A DNA stretch of 64,000 nucleotides from an uncultured Clostridium sp. (GCA_937885015.1 CALAAS010000038.1:62001-126000); one strand, 5' to 3'; counted from the stretch's first letter, positions 15,862 to 25,708 are shown. The notes: a model not told the origin generated them from the letters alone. Numbers and translations: made by a program.

Positions 15862-17076
15862 TTGAAACATATGGGAATCGGGACAGTGCGCTTTGAGATG
15901 ACTGGCGGCAGTCCAGAGCGATTTTTAAATCTCTGCTCTTTTGCGGGACTTTCCGTATGGGGCGTTTCCTGCCGGGATGGAGTATACACGTGCTCCATGA
16001 AAGCCGGGGAGTTTTTTCAGTGCGATACACTGCGGCGAAAGGCAGGTGTAAAACTGAGGATCCTAAAAAAGAGCGGACTTTCCTTTTTTCTTTTCAGAAA
16101 TCGGAAGCGGAAATTGTGGGGACTTGGAGTTCTGGCGTTTTTTCTTTTTCTTTTTTATCTTTCCTGTTTTATCTGGGAAATTGAGTTTCAGGGGAATCGG
16201 AGGTACACGGAGGATGCTCTGTTCCATTTTCTGGATTCCCTTCATATACAGTGTGGAATGAAAAAAAGTGGATTTTCCTGTGAAAGACTGGAAGCGGCTC
16301 TGCGGGAAGCCTATCCGCAGATTACCTGGGTGTCCGTTCGGCTTCGGGGAACGAGACTTCTGATTCAGATAAAAGAAAACGAGATTCCTGTGGAACACCT
16401 GGACCAGGAGGAGATCCCATGCGATCTGATTGCCGATGCCGATGCGGTTATTACCTCCATGATTGTGCGAAAAGGCGTTCCAGCAGTGCGGGTCGGCGAC
16501 CGGGTTACCAAAGGACAGCTTCTGGTTTCCGGTACCATTCCGATTCTGGATGACTCTGGGACGGAGACAGCCAGGCATCGGGTCCAGGCAGACGCGGATG
16601 TTGTGGGGATTCGCAGCCGTACAGAGCGGAAGGAATTTTCCCTCTGGCATTCCATGGCTGTTCCCACCGGGAGAGAACGGGTTGGGGCGTCCGCTGTCAT
16701 TGGGAAATACTCTTTTGCCTGGCTGCTTCCCAGTTTGCGTAAAACAGACTGGCAGACTTCTGTGGAATATCGTTCTTTTTTTCTGCCTTTTCGAGAGGGA
16801 ATTCCCATTTCCATCGGAACCATCCGCTCCCGGGAAGTGTCCATCAGCGAACGTCCCTATGGGAAAGAGGAGCTGATGGAAATGGCTCGCGCCTTTCAGC
16901 AGGAGACCAGGGAAAAATTAATGGAAAAAGGGGTACACATTATTGAAAATAATGTTAAAATATTAGTTAATGGATTATTTTGCCGTTTAGAGGCCAATCT
17001 GAAAACGGAGGAATCCATCACAGTTATGACACAAGGAGAGCAGCAGAGCGATGAGCATAATAGAGACAATCATTGA
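15862..17076 (+). CDS. yqfD: sporulation protein YqfD
   Basis: A sporulation membrane protein. I start it at TTG 15862, ten bases after GGGAGG (15846-15851), giving 404 residues (B. subtilis about 398). An ATG at 15853 would lie almost on the ribosome binding site. The N-terminal part (VRFEMTGGSPERFLNLC) is cytoplasmic. One strong membrane segment at about residues 85-105 (FFLFLFYLSCFIWEIEFQG) is followed by a POTRA/FtsQ-like external region and a C-terminal domain. The 3' end overlaps phoH by 26 bases. Confidence 0.88.
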   Translation: MKHMGIGTVRFEMTGGSPERFLNLCSFAGLSVWGVSCRDGVYTCSMKAGEFFQCDTLRRKAGVKLRILKKSGLSFFLFRNRKRKLWGLGVLAFFLFLFYLSCFIWEIEFQGNRRYTEDALFHFLDSLHIQCGMKKSGFSCERLEAALREAYPQITWVSVRLRGTRLLIQIKENEIPVEHLDQEEIPCDLIADADAVITSMIVRKGVPAVRVGDRVTKGQLLVSGTIPILDDSGTETARHRVQADADVVGIRSRTERKEFSLWHSMAVPTGRERVGASAVIGKYSFAWLLPSLRKTDWQTSVEYRSFFLPFREGIPISIGTIRSREVSISERPYGKEELMEMARAFQQETREKLMEKGVHIIENNVKILVNGLFCRLEANLKTEESITVMTQGEQQSDEHNRDNH

Positions 17077-18079
17077 TATTCCCGTGGAACACGAACAGAA
17101 TGTCAGCGGTCAGTTTGACGCATACCTGAAAAAAATCGAGCGAACCCTGCATGTTACCATGATTGCCCGGGATGGCACGCTGAAAATTATCGGCCCGGAG
17201 CAGGCCATTCGACAGGCGAAACGTGTATTCAACAATCTTTTGGAACTTTCCAAAAGGGGAAATACTATCACGGAACAGAATGTGGATTATGCCCTGTCCC
17301 TGTCCTTTTCTGAAAAGGACGATCAGATTCTGGAGATTGATCGTGATATTATCTGCAGAACGATCACTGGAAAGCCGGTTAAGCCGAAAACGATGGGACA
17401 AAAGCAGTATGTGGATATGATCCGGGAAAAGATGATCGTGTTTGGAATCGGCCCTGCAGGAACAGGAAAAACGTATCTGGCCATGTCCATGGCCATTCAG
17501 GCTTTTAAAAGTGGAGAAGTCAGCCGGATTATCCTGACCCGCCCGGCCATTGAGGCGGGTGAAAAACTGGGATTTCTGCCAGGAGATCTGCAGAGTAAGA
17601 TTGACCCGTACCTGCGGCCTCTTTACGATGCCCTGTACCAGATCATGGGAGCGGAAAGCTATCTGCACAATTCAGAAAAAGGCTTAATTGAGGTGGCACC
17701 GCTGGCTTATATGCGCGGGCGTACCCTGGATAATGCTTTCATTATTCTGGATGAGGCGCAGAACACGACGCCGGCGCAGATGAAAATGTTCCTGACGCGA
17801 ATTGGATTCGGATCCAAGGTTATTATTACTGGAGACCAGTCTCAGAAAGACCTTCCGGCAGGGGCGGCGTCTGGCCTGGATACAGCCATCCGCGTATTGA
17901 AACAGATCAATGATATTGGCTTCTGTTTCCTTACCAGCAGCGATGTGGTGCGGCACCCGCTGGTACAGAAGATCGTGGAGGCATACGATGCCTATGAAAA
18001 AAAGGAAGCAAAGCTGGCACCGAAGGAAAAACGCGGCAGACGGGAGCGGATTACGCAGAGAGGAAAATCGGGAAAATGA
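17051..18079 (+). CDS. phoH: PhoH-family ATPase
   Basis: A cytoplasmic P-loop ATPase with an N-terminal KH-like RNA-binding region. The 342 residues have Walker A GPAGTGKTY with Lys 140, and Walker B FIILDEAQNTTP. The family is thought to act in RNA metabolism, often next to YbeY, as here. ATG 17051 follows AAGGAG and lies inside the end of yqfD. Its stop codon overlaps the ybeY start by four bases, implying translational coupling. Confidence 0.93.
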   Translation: MSIIETIIDIPVEHEQNVSGQFDAYLKKIERTLHVTMIARDGTLKIIGPEQAIRQAKRVFNNLLELSKRGNTITEQNVDYALSLSFSEKDDQILEIDRDIICRTITGKPVKPKTMGQKQYVDMIREKMIVFGIGPAGTGKTYLAMSMAIQAFKSGEVSRIILTRPAIEAGEKLGFLPGDLQSKIDPYLRPLYDALYQIMGAESYLHNSEKGLIEVAPLAYMRGRTLDNAFIILDEAQNTTPAQMKMFLTRIGFGSKVIITGDQSQKDLPAGAASGLDTAIRVLKQINDIGFCFLTSSDVVRHPLVQKIVEAYDAYEKKEAKLAPKEKRGRRERITQRGKSGK

Positions 18080-18573
18080 CGATTCAGATTGAATATGAGG
18101 CAAAAAAAGACTGGAATGTGGATTACAGACCGATTATTGAAACGATAGTGCTGGCGGCATTGGATTACGAGAAATGCCCCTATGAGGCAGAAGTTAATGT
18201 CCTTTTGACGGACAATGAAGAAATTCGGCGTCTGAACCGGGAATTCCGTTCCATTGACCGGGAGACGGACGTGCTGTCATTTCCCATGGGAGATTTTGAA
18301 ACGCCGTCCGATTTCGATCGCCTGGAGGAACAGGCAGAGGATTATTTTAATCCGGAAACCGGAGAACTTCTGTTGGGCGATATTGTGATTTCCGTGGATA
18401 AAGTACAGGAGCAGGCAGAAAAGTACGGTCACTCCCAGGAGCGGGAACTGGCATTTCTGGTGGCTCACAGTATGCTTCATCTGTGCGGCTATGACCACAT
18501 GGAAGAGGAAGAACGTCTGATCATGGAAAAAAAACAGGAGGAAATCCTGTCTCTTCAGGGGTATACACGGTAA
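18076..18573 (+). CDS. ybeY: endoribonuclease/rRNA maturation factor YbeY
   Basis: A zinc-dependent endoribonuclease that helps mature the 3' end of 16S rRNA and ribosome quality control. The 165 residues carry the zinc motif HSMLHLCGYDH, with H131, H135 and H141, and the earlier family stretch REFRSIDRETDVLSFP. It begins within the phoH stop codon (ATGA). Confidence 0.96.
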   Translation: MTIQIEYEAKKDWNVDYRPIIETIVLAALDYEKCPYEAEVNVLLTDNEEIRRLNREFRSIDRETDVLSFPMGDFETPSDFDRLEEQAEDYFNPETGELLLGDIVISVDKVQEQAEKYGHSQERELAFLVAHSMLHLCGYDHMEEEERLIMEKKQEEILSLQGYTR

Positions 18574-18627
18574 CGCGACAGTCACAGGCCGTTGATCGGG
18601 TAAACGTAAATGGGTGGGGGACGGAGG

Positions 18628-19749
18628 ATGAAAAAATACAGAATACTTTTGGCGGTTATGGGAGTTATGATGGCAGCGGCGGGTTGCGCCGGCTATAAAA
18701 CGGCCAGTGTGTCACTTCCGGATGCGGAAGATACATCTGTGGAAACTCAGGTTCTGCAGCTGGAATCAGAGACAGAGGCAAAGGAAGAACCAAAGCAGAT
18801 GATTCAGGAACGGACGCTGCAGGATGGCAAGCTCCCAAGCTATCTGACCGGATGCTGGATTGACAAGGAAAAGGCGGATCGGCGCCCAGTGGCGGTTATG
18901 ATCAGCAACGATAAGGCGGCTCTTCCCCATTACGGGATCAACCGTGCTTCCGTAATTTATGAGGCACCGGTGGAAGGAACGATGAACCGGTTTATGGCAC
19001 TTTTTGAGGATCTGGATGACCTGGAGCGAATTGGTTCTGTTCGAAGCTGTCGAACCTACTATACATATTTTGCCCGGGAATTCGAGGCTGTCTGTGCCCA
19101 TTACGGTCAGAGTACCTTTGCAGAGCCGTATCTGGACGCCATGGATCATATCAATGGAATCAGCGGAACCGGTGATGCGGCTTTTTACAGGAGTTCAGAC
19201 CGAAAGGCCCCCCACAATGCTTACACCAGTGGGAAAAAGCTTCAGGAGGCCATGGAGGCGCTTTCTATTGATCCATTCTATCCGAAGGCATATCGCGGCC
19301 ATTACCAATTTGCCGTCTCAGAGCACCCGGTACTTCTGGAGCAGGGATATCCGGCCACCTATGTGCGGCCTGGTTATGCTATGAATGATCCGTGGTTTAC
19401 TTATAATCCGGAGGACGGCCTGTATTACCGGTACCAGTACGGTGGCCCGCACCAGGGCGATGAGGGGCAGCTGACGGCGAAAAATATTCTGTTTCAGTAT
19501 TGCCATTGGCATTTTTATGCGCCGTCGGAATATCTTAACATTGATACCCAGACGGGCTGCATGGGGTACTATTTTACCAATGGACGCGGTATTCCCGTTA
19601 CCTGGGAAAAGGAAAGTGAATACGGTGTCACACATTATTACGATATAAATGGCCAGGAGATTGTGCTGAATCCGGGAACCACCTGGGTCTGCATTCTCCA
19701 GGCAGACCAAATGGATAAGGCGGAATTTTATGGAGAACAGACGGAGTAG
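18628..19749 (+). CDS. DUF3048 (YerB-like) lipoprotein
   Basis: A 373-residue lipoprotein of unknown function. A signal peptide ends in AAGC (residue 22-25 region) and a Glu/Thr-rich linker follows. The DUF3048 core is recognisable from RRPVAVMISNDKAALPHYG and APVEGTMNRFMALFED to the C-terminal part with YYFTNGRGIPVTWEKE. I chose ATG 18628 because it gives a clean lipoprotein signal and GGTGGGGG lies seven bases upstream; ATG 18610 precedes the signal without a ribosome binding site. The last 20 bases overlap the flippase gene. Confidence 0.85.
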   Translation: MKKYRILLAVMGVMMAAAGCAGYKTASVSLPDAEDTSVETQVLQLESETEAKEEPKQMIQERTLQDGKLPSYLTGCWIDKEKADRRPVAVMISNDKAALPHYGINRASVIYEAPVEGTMNRFMALFEDLDDLERIGSVRSCRTYYTYFAREFEAVCAHYGQSTFAEPYLDAMDHINGISGTGDAAFYRSSDRKAPHNAYTSGKKLQEAMEALSIDPFYPKAYRGHYQFAVSEHPVLLEQGYPATYVRPGYAMNDPWFTYNPEDGLYYRYQYGGPHQGDEGQLTAKNILFQYCHWHFYAPSEYLNIDTQTGCMGYYFTNGRGIPVTWEKESEYGVTHYYDINGQEIVLNPGTTWVCILQADQMDKAEFYGEQTE

Positions 19750-21406
19750 ACGAAAAGCCGGCGTGAAAAAGAAGGCGGGCGGCTTTGTGATTCAGGGCAC
19801 GATTCTGGCTATGGCCGGAATTATTGTCCGGCTCATAGGAATCCTTTATCGGATTCCCATGACAAATATCATTGGCGACGAGGGTATGGGGTATTATTCA
19901 ACGGCCTTTAATGTGTACAACATTATGCTGATCCTGTCCTCCTACAGCCTTCCCCTGGCGGTTTCCAAAATGGTGGCGGCCAGACTGGCTAAAGGCCAGT
20001 ATCGGAGTACGCAGCGGGTCATGCGGGCAGCCTTTGCCTACGCCACGGTAGCCGGTGGTCTCGGCTGCTTTGTAACCTGGAATTTTGCGGATATTTTTGC
20101 CGGTCCGGTCTTTAACACGCCATTCTGTGTCTATGCACTCCGGACACTGGCTCCGACAATCTGGATCATGGCGTATCTGGGAGTTCTCCGCGGTTTTTTC
20201 CAGGGGCACGGTACCATGATTCCCACTGCAGTTTCTCAGATTTTGGAACAGGTTGTCAATGCGGTTATCAGCGTGACAGCAGCCAGTGTTCTTTTTAAAG
20301 TGGGACTGGATTCCAACCGGGTGTTTGAAACCAGTGGATATCCTCAGGCCTTTGGCGCTGCGGGAGGAACCATTGGAACTGGTGCAGGCGCCCTGGCGGC
20401 TCTTTTGTTTGTGCTGTTCCTGTTTTTAATTTACCGTTCAGTTTTTATGCGGAAACTGCGCCGAGACCGCTTGGGCCGGACTGAGTCTTACGGCCATATT
20501 TCCACTGTTTTTCTGTGCACGGTGGTTCCGGTTATCATAAGTTCTGCCGTTTATAACGTAAATTCCGTAATTGATAATGGTATCATGGCCCATGGGATGG
20601 AGGCGCTGGGCCGCGGCGAGGAGTTTCTTGCACTCTGGGGCATTTATAATAACAAATACATGTTGCTGGTCCATGTGCCGTTGGCCATGGCCAATTCCCT
20701 GTCCTCTTCTCTGATTCCCTCTCTATCCGGTGCAGTGGCGAGAAAAGACCGACAGGCAGCGATTGAAAAGACCGGGTTGGCAATTCGGTTCGCAATGCTG
20801 ATTGCCATTCCCTCGGCTGTGGGACTTGCTGTACTGGCAGCGCCCATCACAGGACTTTTATTTCGCTCCGGCGATAATTCAGAGGCCGTTCGTATGCTGG
20901 CTACAGGGTCGGCTGCTGTGGTATTCCTTTCCCTGTCCACGGTAACCAATGCTATCCTGCAGGGATTAAACCGGATGAATGTGCCGGTTCGCAATGCTTT
21001 TATTGCATTGATACTCCATATTATCATACTTTATGTGATGCTGATGGTATGCCATATGGGAATTTACAGTATGGTATTTTCCAATATCGCATTTGCGATG
21101 ATCATGTGCGTGCTCAATGCCATGGCTATCCGAAGAGTTCTCCATTACCGCCAGGAAATGGTAAAAACATTCCTGCTGCCATCCATTGCAGCGGGTTTCA
21201 TGGGTCTTGTATCCTACGGGGTGTACCGGGGCGTAACGCTGGTGATTCACAGCAACGTGGCTGGCGTTGCCGTTTCAGTGGCAGCGGCCATCGCCGTATA
21301 TGGGGTGCTTCTGATCCGGCTGCGCTGTGTAGAGGAAGAAGAGCTGCGCTCCATGCCTGGCGGTACAAAAGTGCTTGCCCTTTCCCGGAAGCTACATTTG
21401 ATGTAG
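19730..21406 (+). CDS. spoVB: MOP-superfamily lipid flippase, SpoVB/polysaccharide biosynthesis type
   Basis: A membrane flippase of 558 residues with about 14 hydrophobic segments. The start of the fold reads FVIQGTILAMAGIIVRLIG, then YRIPMTNIIGDEGMGYYS, as in SpoVB and related putative lipid II flippases. In Bacillus SpoVB is required for the spore cortex. Clostridia often have several paralogues (SpoVB, YtgP, MurJ-like), so the exact role could also lie in vegetative wall or capsule synthesis. ATG 19730 follows AAGGCGG and overlaps the preceding lipoprotein gene. Confidence 0.82.
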   Translation: MENRRSRRKAGVKKKAGGFVIQGTILAMAGIIVRLIGILYRIPMTNIIGDEGMGYYSTAFNVYNIMLILSSYSLPLAVSKMVAARLAKGQYRSTQRVMRAAFAYATVAGGLGCFVTWNFADIFAGPVFNTPFCVYALRTLAPTIWIMAYLGVLRGFFQGHGTMIPTAVSQILEQVVNAVISVTAASVLFKVGLDSNRVFETSGYPQAFGAAGGTIGTGAGALAALLFVLFLFLIYRSVFMRKLRRDRLGRTESYGHISTVFLCTVVPVIISSAVYNVNSVIDNGIMAHGMEALGRGEEFLALWGIYNNKYMLLVHVPLAMANSLSSSLIPSLSGAVARKDRQAAIEKTGLAIRFAMLIAIPSAVGLAVLAAPITGLLFRSGDNSEAVRMLATGSAAVVFLSLSTVTNAILQGLNRMNVPVRNAFIALILHIIILYVMLMVCHMGIYSMVFSNIAFAMIMCVLNAMAIRRVLHYRQEMVKTFLLPSIAAGFMGLVSYGVYRGVTLVIHSNVAGVAVSVAAAIAVYGVLLIRLRCVEEEELRSMPGGTKVLALSRKLHLM

Positions 21407-21505
21407 GGACGGCTGAAGGATGTTTAAAATAGAGAAAAACCGCAGATACTAAGAATACCTGCATATGCAGTGCGTTGCTTTTTGGCACACACCAGGAGGT
21501 ATTCT

Positions 21506-21880
21506 ATGAAGAAGTATTATGTTTGCGTTTTTATTGTATCTGTCATATTGGGTACATCGTTGCTGGCGGGCGCATATCTCTGTCTGCGAAAACCAAGACA
21601 GGCCCAGCCAATTCCCGGACAGGTTCTGGAGACAGAGACAGTTCCTGAGGGAAATGCAGTGGCCAACCAGGAGCCGATGGTCCTCAGAGAACCACCAAAA
21701 CCATATTGTCTTGTTGCAGAGGAAGGATTTCTCTTTGTGTTCCGGGATGGTCAGGTTTGCCTGGAAACCCACATGCCCCTGACAGAATTTCCGGCAGAAG
21801 AGCAGGAACGGCTGTTGGAGGGACTGTGGTTTGAAAGTGTCATGGAGGTATTCAGTTACCTTGAATCATATACCAGCTGA
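21506..21880 (+). CDS. small membrane-anchored protein resembling the BofC C-terminal domain
   Basis: A 124-residue protein starting at ATG 21506, five bases after AGGAGGT. An N-terminal hydrophobic segment (VCVFIVSVILGTSLLAGAYL) precedes a Pro/Glu-rich linker and a compact domain: YCLVAEEGFLFVFRDGQ, then MPLTEFPAEEQERLLEG, then a final SVMEVFSYLESYTS. This pattern recalls clostridial proteins with a BofC C-terminal-like domain; in Bacillus BofC controls pro-sigma-K processing. I infer the relationship from the pattern only. It sits between a SpoVB-like gene and flavoprotein genes. Confidence 0.55.
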   Translation: MKKYYVCVFIVSVILGTSLLAGAYLCLRKPRQAQPIPGQVLETETVPEGNAVANQEPMVLREPPKPYCLVAEEGFLFVFRDGQVCLETHMPLTEFPAEEQERLLEGLWFESVMEVFSYLESYTS

Positions 21881-21894
21881 TAAAGGAGAACGAA

Positions 21895-23130
21895 ATGAAA
21901 CAGAAACGTGTCATAATCATCGGTGCCGGAGCTTCCGGCATGACAGCTGCAATTTTTGCGGCCAGACAGGGAGCCAGGGTTACGCTCCTGGAGCACCGGG
22001 ACCGGGTCGGGAAAAAAATTCTTTCCACCGGAAATGGAAGATGCAATTTGTCCAATCGTTTTCAGGATGCTTCCTGTTATCGGAGCGGCGTTCCGGATTT
22101 TCCGATGCGGGTTATAAGCGGCTTTCCACTGGAAATGACGCTGGATTTTTTCGAAGATCTGGGTGTTATTACGAAAGAGCGTGACGGATATCTCTATCCC
22201 TACAGCGGTCAGGCCAGCGCTGTCCTGGATGCCTTCCGGCTGGAACTGGAAAAGGAAAAAATTCCTGTTGTGACGGAATGTGAGATTTTGCGGATCATCC
22301 CGCAAATTGACCGGAAGAGCATGTACAGGATCGAGACGTCCATGGGAGAATACAGCGCGGACTGTGTGGTGCTGGCCACCGGCGGAAAAGCCGCACCTGT
22401 TACCGGTTCAGATGGGAGCGGATATCGGCTTGCCAGGCAGTTGGGACACCATATCATTAAACCGCTTCCGGCGCTGGTCCAGCTGCGCTGTCGGGAGTCT
22501 TTTTTTCGTCAGATAGCCGGAGTCCGTACGGAAGCGGCGGTAACGCTTTATGTGGATGGCAAGAAGGCGGCTTCGGACCACGGGGAACTTCAGCTGACGG
22601 ATTACGGAATTTCCGGAATACCAGTATTTCAGGTGAGCCGTTATGCTGCCAGAGCCCTGGATCGGAAAGAACGTGTGGAGGCAGTCCTGGATTTTTATCC
22701 GGGATTTTCTCAGGAAAAAACGCAGGAGCTGATGTTTCAGAGAGTACAGATCATGCGAAATCGCCTGGCAGAGGATTTTTTTACAGGCTGGCTTCATAAG
22801 AAACTGGCGCTTTTGCTGCTGAAATGTGCCGGAATCCGTAGGGATGAACGGGTAGGTGAGCTCACGGAACAGGCGGTTTCTACGCTCTGTCAGCTAATTC
22901 ATGATTTCCGGGTGGAAATCAAAGAAGTCAATCCCTTTGAGCAGGCACAGATCTGCTGCGGCGGTGTGGATGTGCGGGAGGTAAACCCAGAGACCATGGA
23001 ATCCCGCCTTCATCCGGGCCTGTTTTTAGCAGGAGAGCTTCTGGATGTGGATGGAATCTGTGGAGGATATAATCTTCAGTGGGCCTGGAGTACCGGAGCC
23101 ATCGCCGGAACGCATGCAGGCTGCCTGTAA
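21895..23130 (+). CDS. NAD(P)/FAD-dependent oxidoreductase, BaiN/HI0933 family
   Basis: A cytoplasmic flavoprotein, 411 residues. The FAD-binding GAGASGMTAA lies near the N-terminus, followed by GKKILSTGNGRCNLSN, the family hallmark, a second nucleotide site with VVLATGGKAAPVTGSDGSGY, and a C-terminal GGYNLQWAWSTG. In Clostridium scindens BaiN takes part in bile acid dehydroxylation, but most relatives are widespread with unknown substrates, so no such role is implied here. ATG 21895 follows AAAGGAGAA. Confidence 0.85.
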   Translation: MKQKRVIIIGAGASGMTAAIFAARQGARVTLLEHRDRVGKKILSTGNGRCNLSNRFQDASCYRSGVPDFPMRVISGFPLEMTLDFFEDLGVITKERDGYLYPYSGQASAVLDAFRLELEKEKIPVVTECEILRIIPQIDRKSMYRIETSMGEYSADCVVLATGGKAAPVTGSDGSGYRLARQLGHHIIKPLPALVQLRCRESFFRQIAGVRTEAAVTLYVDGKKAASDHGELQLTDYGISGIPVFQVSRYAARALDRKERVEAVLDFYPGFSQEKTQELMFQRVQIMRNRLAEDFFTGWLHKKLALLLLKCAGIRRDERVGELTEQAVSTLCQLIHDFRVEIKEVNPFEQAQICCGGVDVREVNPETMESRLHPGLFLAGELLDVDGICGGYNLQWAWSTGAIAGTHAGCL

Positions 23131-23151
23131 GAGAAGAAAGGAGAAACGCAT

Positions 23152-24120
23152 ATGGAGGATACAAAGAAAGACCTGCAAAAGCTGCGGCAATGCTGCCTTC
23201 GTTTTTCTCAGCTGAAAAATATTTTGGAGGAGCTGTACAGCCAGAGAGATCAGCTTGCGAAGCACACAGCTTTACTGGATCAGATCCGCATGAAAGAGCA
23301 GGAAGATGTGGAACTTCTGGAGGGGCGGAGTCTGGCGTCCTGGCTGTATGGAGTTCTCGGAAAAAAAGAAGATCGTCTGGACGAAGAAAGAGCAGAGGCG
23401 TTTGCTGCAGCGGTCAAATATGAAGTGTCAAAAGAGGAACTGGACCGGATCGTAGAGGAAATCCGGCGGGCTGAGGAGGAAATACGACAGCTTCAGGGTT
23501 GTGAGGAGGCTTTTACCAGAAAACTGCAGGAGGTACGGGAACAGCTGGAGGCAAGTGGAGTACCAGGGGAGCTTCTGGATGCGGAGCAGGAATTATCATA
23601 CATAGAAAAACAGCTGCAGGAAGTAAATGAGGCAATTTGGGCGGGAAACGATGCTTTGCGGGAGGCGGACAAAGTCTGCGCGTTTCTGGACAGTGCAGAA
23701 GGGTATAGTATCTGGGATATCGCCGGAGGCGGACTGTTTACCACTATGATGAAGCACAGTCGGCTGGATGAGGCAAATGAACAGGTAAAACAGTTGCAGA
23801 GTACTCTGCGCCAATTTAAAACGGAACTGGCAGATGTGGAAATTCAGGCAGATCTTCAGATTGAAACAGGTGGCTTTATGCGGTTTGCTGATTATTTTTT
23901 CGATGGTTTTTTTGTGGATTTGGCGGTGCAGAGCCAGATCCGCGAATCCCTTAACCAGGTGCAAGAGACACAGGGAAGGATTAAAGAGGCTCTTTCCCGT
24001 CTAAAGGTATTTCTGTCAGAGCTGGAAGAACGAAAAAAAGGGAAGGAAACAGACCGCGAAGCGCTGCTTCTGGAGATAGAAAAAACGCTGAGGGCAGGAG
24101 AGAACCATGATAAGGATTAA
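23152..24120 (+). CDS. unrecognised coiled-coil protein
   Basis: I do not recognise a family. The 322 residues are strongly charged. Heptad-like coiled coils cover about 1-60, 90-180 and 265-320. The middle has a non-coiled, conserved-looking stretch with GYSIWDIAGGGLFTTMMKHSR (split at the Gly run) and, about 60 residues later, GGFMRFADYFFDGFFVDLAV. There is no signal peptide or membrane segment. ATG 23152 follows AAAGGAG. Its last 14 bases overlap the next flavoprotein gene and only 21 bases separate it from the previous one, so the three are almost certainly co-transcribed. Confidence 0.6.
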   Translation: MEDTKKDLQKLRQCCLRFSQLKNILEELYSQRDQLAKHTALLDQIRMKEQEDVELLEGRSLASWLYGVLGKKEDRLDEERAEAFAAAVKYEVSKEELDRIVEEIRRAEEEIRQLQGCEEAFTRKLQEVREQLEASGVPGELLDAEQELSYIEKQLQEVNEAIWAGNDALREADKVCAFLDSAEGYSIWDIAGGGLFTTMMKHSRLDEANEQVKQLQSTLRQFKTELADVEIQADLQIETGGFMRFADYFFDGFFVDLAVQSQIRESLNQVQETQGRIKEALSRLKVFLSELEERKKGKETDREALLLEIEKTLRAGENHDKD

Positions 24121-25708
24121 TCAGATTAAGCTATCCGTGTCCCATACACCGGAGGAGCTGAAACAGAAAACTGCCCATATACTGAGAGTTTCACCGGAAC
24201 GGATTTTAAAACTGCAGATTGTACGCCGCTCTCTGGACGCAAGAAAAAAAGATCAGCTGCTTTACAGTTACACCGTCGATGTTGTCATTCGGGGAAAGGA
24301 ACGTGATGTGATAAAGCGGGCCAAGCGCGCCGACATTGCGATCCGACAGGAGGAAACCTATCGGCTTCCTTCTCCGGGAACGGAACCCATGGATGGCCGG
24401 CCTGTTATCATTGGCTTTGGTCCGGCCGGCATATTCTGCGGTCTCATGCTGGCCAGGGCTGGATACCGGCCGTTGATTTTAGAGCGGGGCGCCCAGGTGG
24501 AGGAGCGGGCGGTTCACGTAAACCGCTACTGGGATGACGGAACACTGCAGGCTGATTCCAATGTACAGTTCGGCGAGGGTGGAGCCGGAACCTTTTCCGA
24601 TGGGAAGTTAAATACCCTGGTAAAGGATCCGTCCGGACGAAACCGGAAAGTTCTGGAGATTCTGGCAGAGGCCGGAGCCGATCCGGCGATTACATATATC
24701 CATAATCCTCATGTGGGAACGGATGTGCTTCGCCTGGTGGTTCAAAACATTCGTGAGGAGATTAAACGTCTCGGCGGCGAAATACGATTTCAATGCCGAA
24801 TGGAAGATTTGATTGTGAGAGATGGGCGGCTCCGGGGCATTACAGCCATCTGCGGAGGAAAAAAAGAGGAAATTTTTACTGGTCCCGTGGTTTTGGCCAT
24901 TGGCCACAGCGCAAGAGATACCTTTGAAATGCTCGAAAAAAAACCGCTTGCCATGATTCCAAAGGCTTTCGCCGTAGGATTGCGGATTCAGCATCCCCAA
25001 CGTCAGATTAACCTCACTCAGTATGGGAGAGAAGATCCAGGAAATCTGGGAGCTGCCAGTTATAAGCTGACATATCAGACATCTCTGGGCCGCGGTGTCT
25101 ATTCATTTTGTATGTGCCCGGGAGGTTTTGTCGTTGATGCTTCCTCGGAGCCAGGGCGCCTGGCGGTCAATGGAATGAGCAACCACGACCGGGCTGGCGA
25201 AAATGCCAACAGTGCGCTGATTATTACGGTTACACCGGAGGACTTTCCGGATTCTACGGCGCTTAGCGGGGTTGCTTTTCAGAGAGGACTGGAGGAGGCG
25301 GCATTTCAATGCGGAAATGGTCAGATTCCCGTCCAGCTTTATGGAGATTTTAAAGAAAACCGGGAAAGCCACGCGTTTGGAAATGTTAATCCTGCATTTC
25401 AGGGACGTTTTGCCTTTGGAAACCTGCGCCGGGTACTGCCGGACCCTCTGTCATCGTCTCTGCTGGAGGCTATGGAAGCTTTCGGAAAGAAAATGGAGGG
25501 ATTTGATCGAAACGATGCGATTTTGGCAGGTGTGGAAAGCCGGACTTCCTCGCCAATTCGGATTCCAAGGGATGAGCGAATGGAAAGTCGAATTCCAGGC
25601 CTTTACCCCTGCGGAGAGGGAGCCGGATATGCCGGGGGAATTACCTCGGCGGCCATGGACGGCATGAAAGTGGCGGAAGCTATTATTTCCAGGTACCGTC
25701 CGGATTAA
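24107..25708 (+). CDS. FAD-dependent dehydrogenase (COG2509-like)
   Basis: A 533-residue cytoplasmic flavoprotein. An N-terminal ferredoxin-like domain of about 90 residues (LSVSHTPEELKQK, then SLDARKKDQLLYSYTVDV) precedes the FAD site VIIGFGPAGIFCGL. It continues with GEGGAGTFSDGKLNT, a feature of this uncharacterised dehydrogenase group, and ends with YPCGEGAGYAGGITSAAMDG, typical for the FAD-binding C-terminus. The substrate is unknown. The ATG lies inside the end of the coiled-coil gene. Confidence 0.82.
   Translation: MIRINQIKLSVSHTPEELKQKTAHILRVSPERILKLQIVRRSLDARKKDQLLYSYTVDVVIRGKERDVIKRAKRADIAIRQEETYRLPSPGTEPMDGRPVIIGFGPAGIFCGLMLARAGYRPLILERGAQVEERAVHVNRYWDDGTLQADSNVQFGEGGAGTFSDGKLNTLVKDPSGRNRKVLEILAEAGADPAITYIHNPHVGTDVLRLVVQNIREEIKRLGGEIRFQCRMEDLIVRDGRLRGITAICGGKKEEIFTGPVVLAIGHSARDTFEMLEKKPLAMIPKAFAVGLRIQHPQRQINLTQYGREDPGNLGAASYKLTYQTSLGRGVYSFCMCPGGFVVDASSEPGRLAVNGMSNHDRAGENANSALIITVTPEDFPDSTALSGVAFQRGLEEAAFQCGNGQIPVQLYGDFKENRESHAFGNVNPAFQGRFAFGNLRRVLPDPLSSSLLEAMEAFGKKMEGFDRNDAILAGVESRTSSPIRIPRDERMESRIPGLYPCGEGAGYAGGITSAAMDGMKVAEAIISRYRPD

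Noticed and set aside
21895..23130. Bile acid dehydroxylation role for the BaiN-like protein
   Set aside because: No other bai gene is in the window, and HI0933-family proteins are widespread in bacteria that do not modify bile acids.
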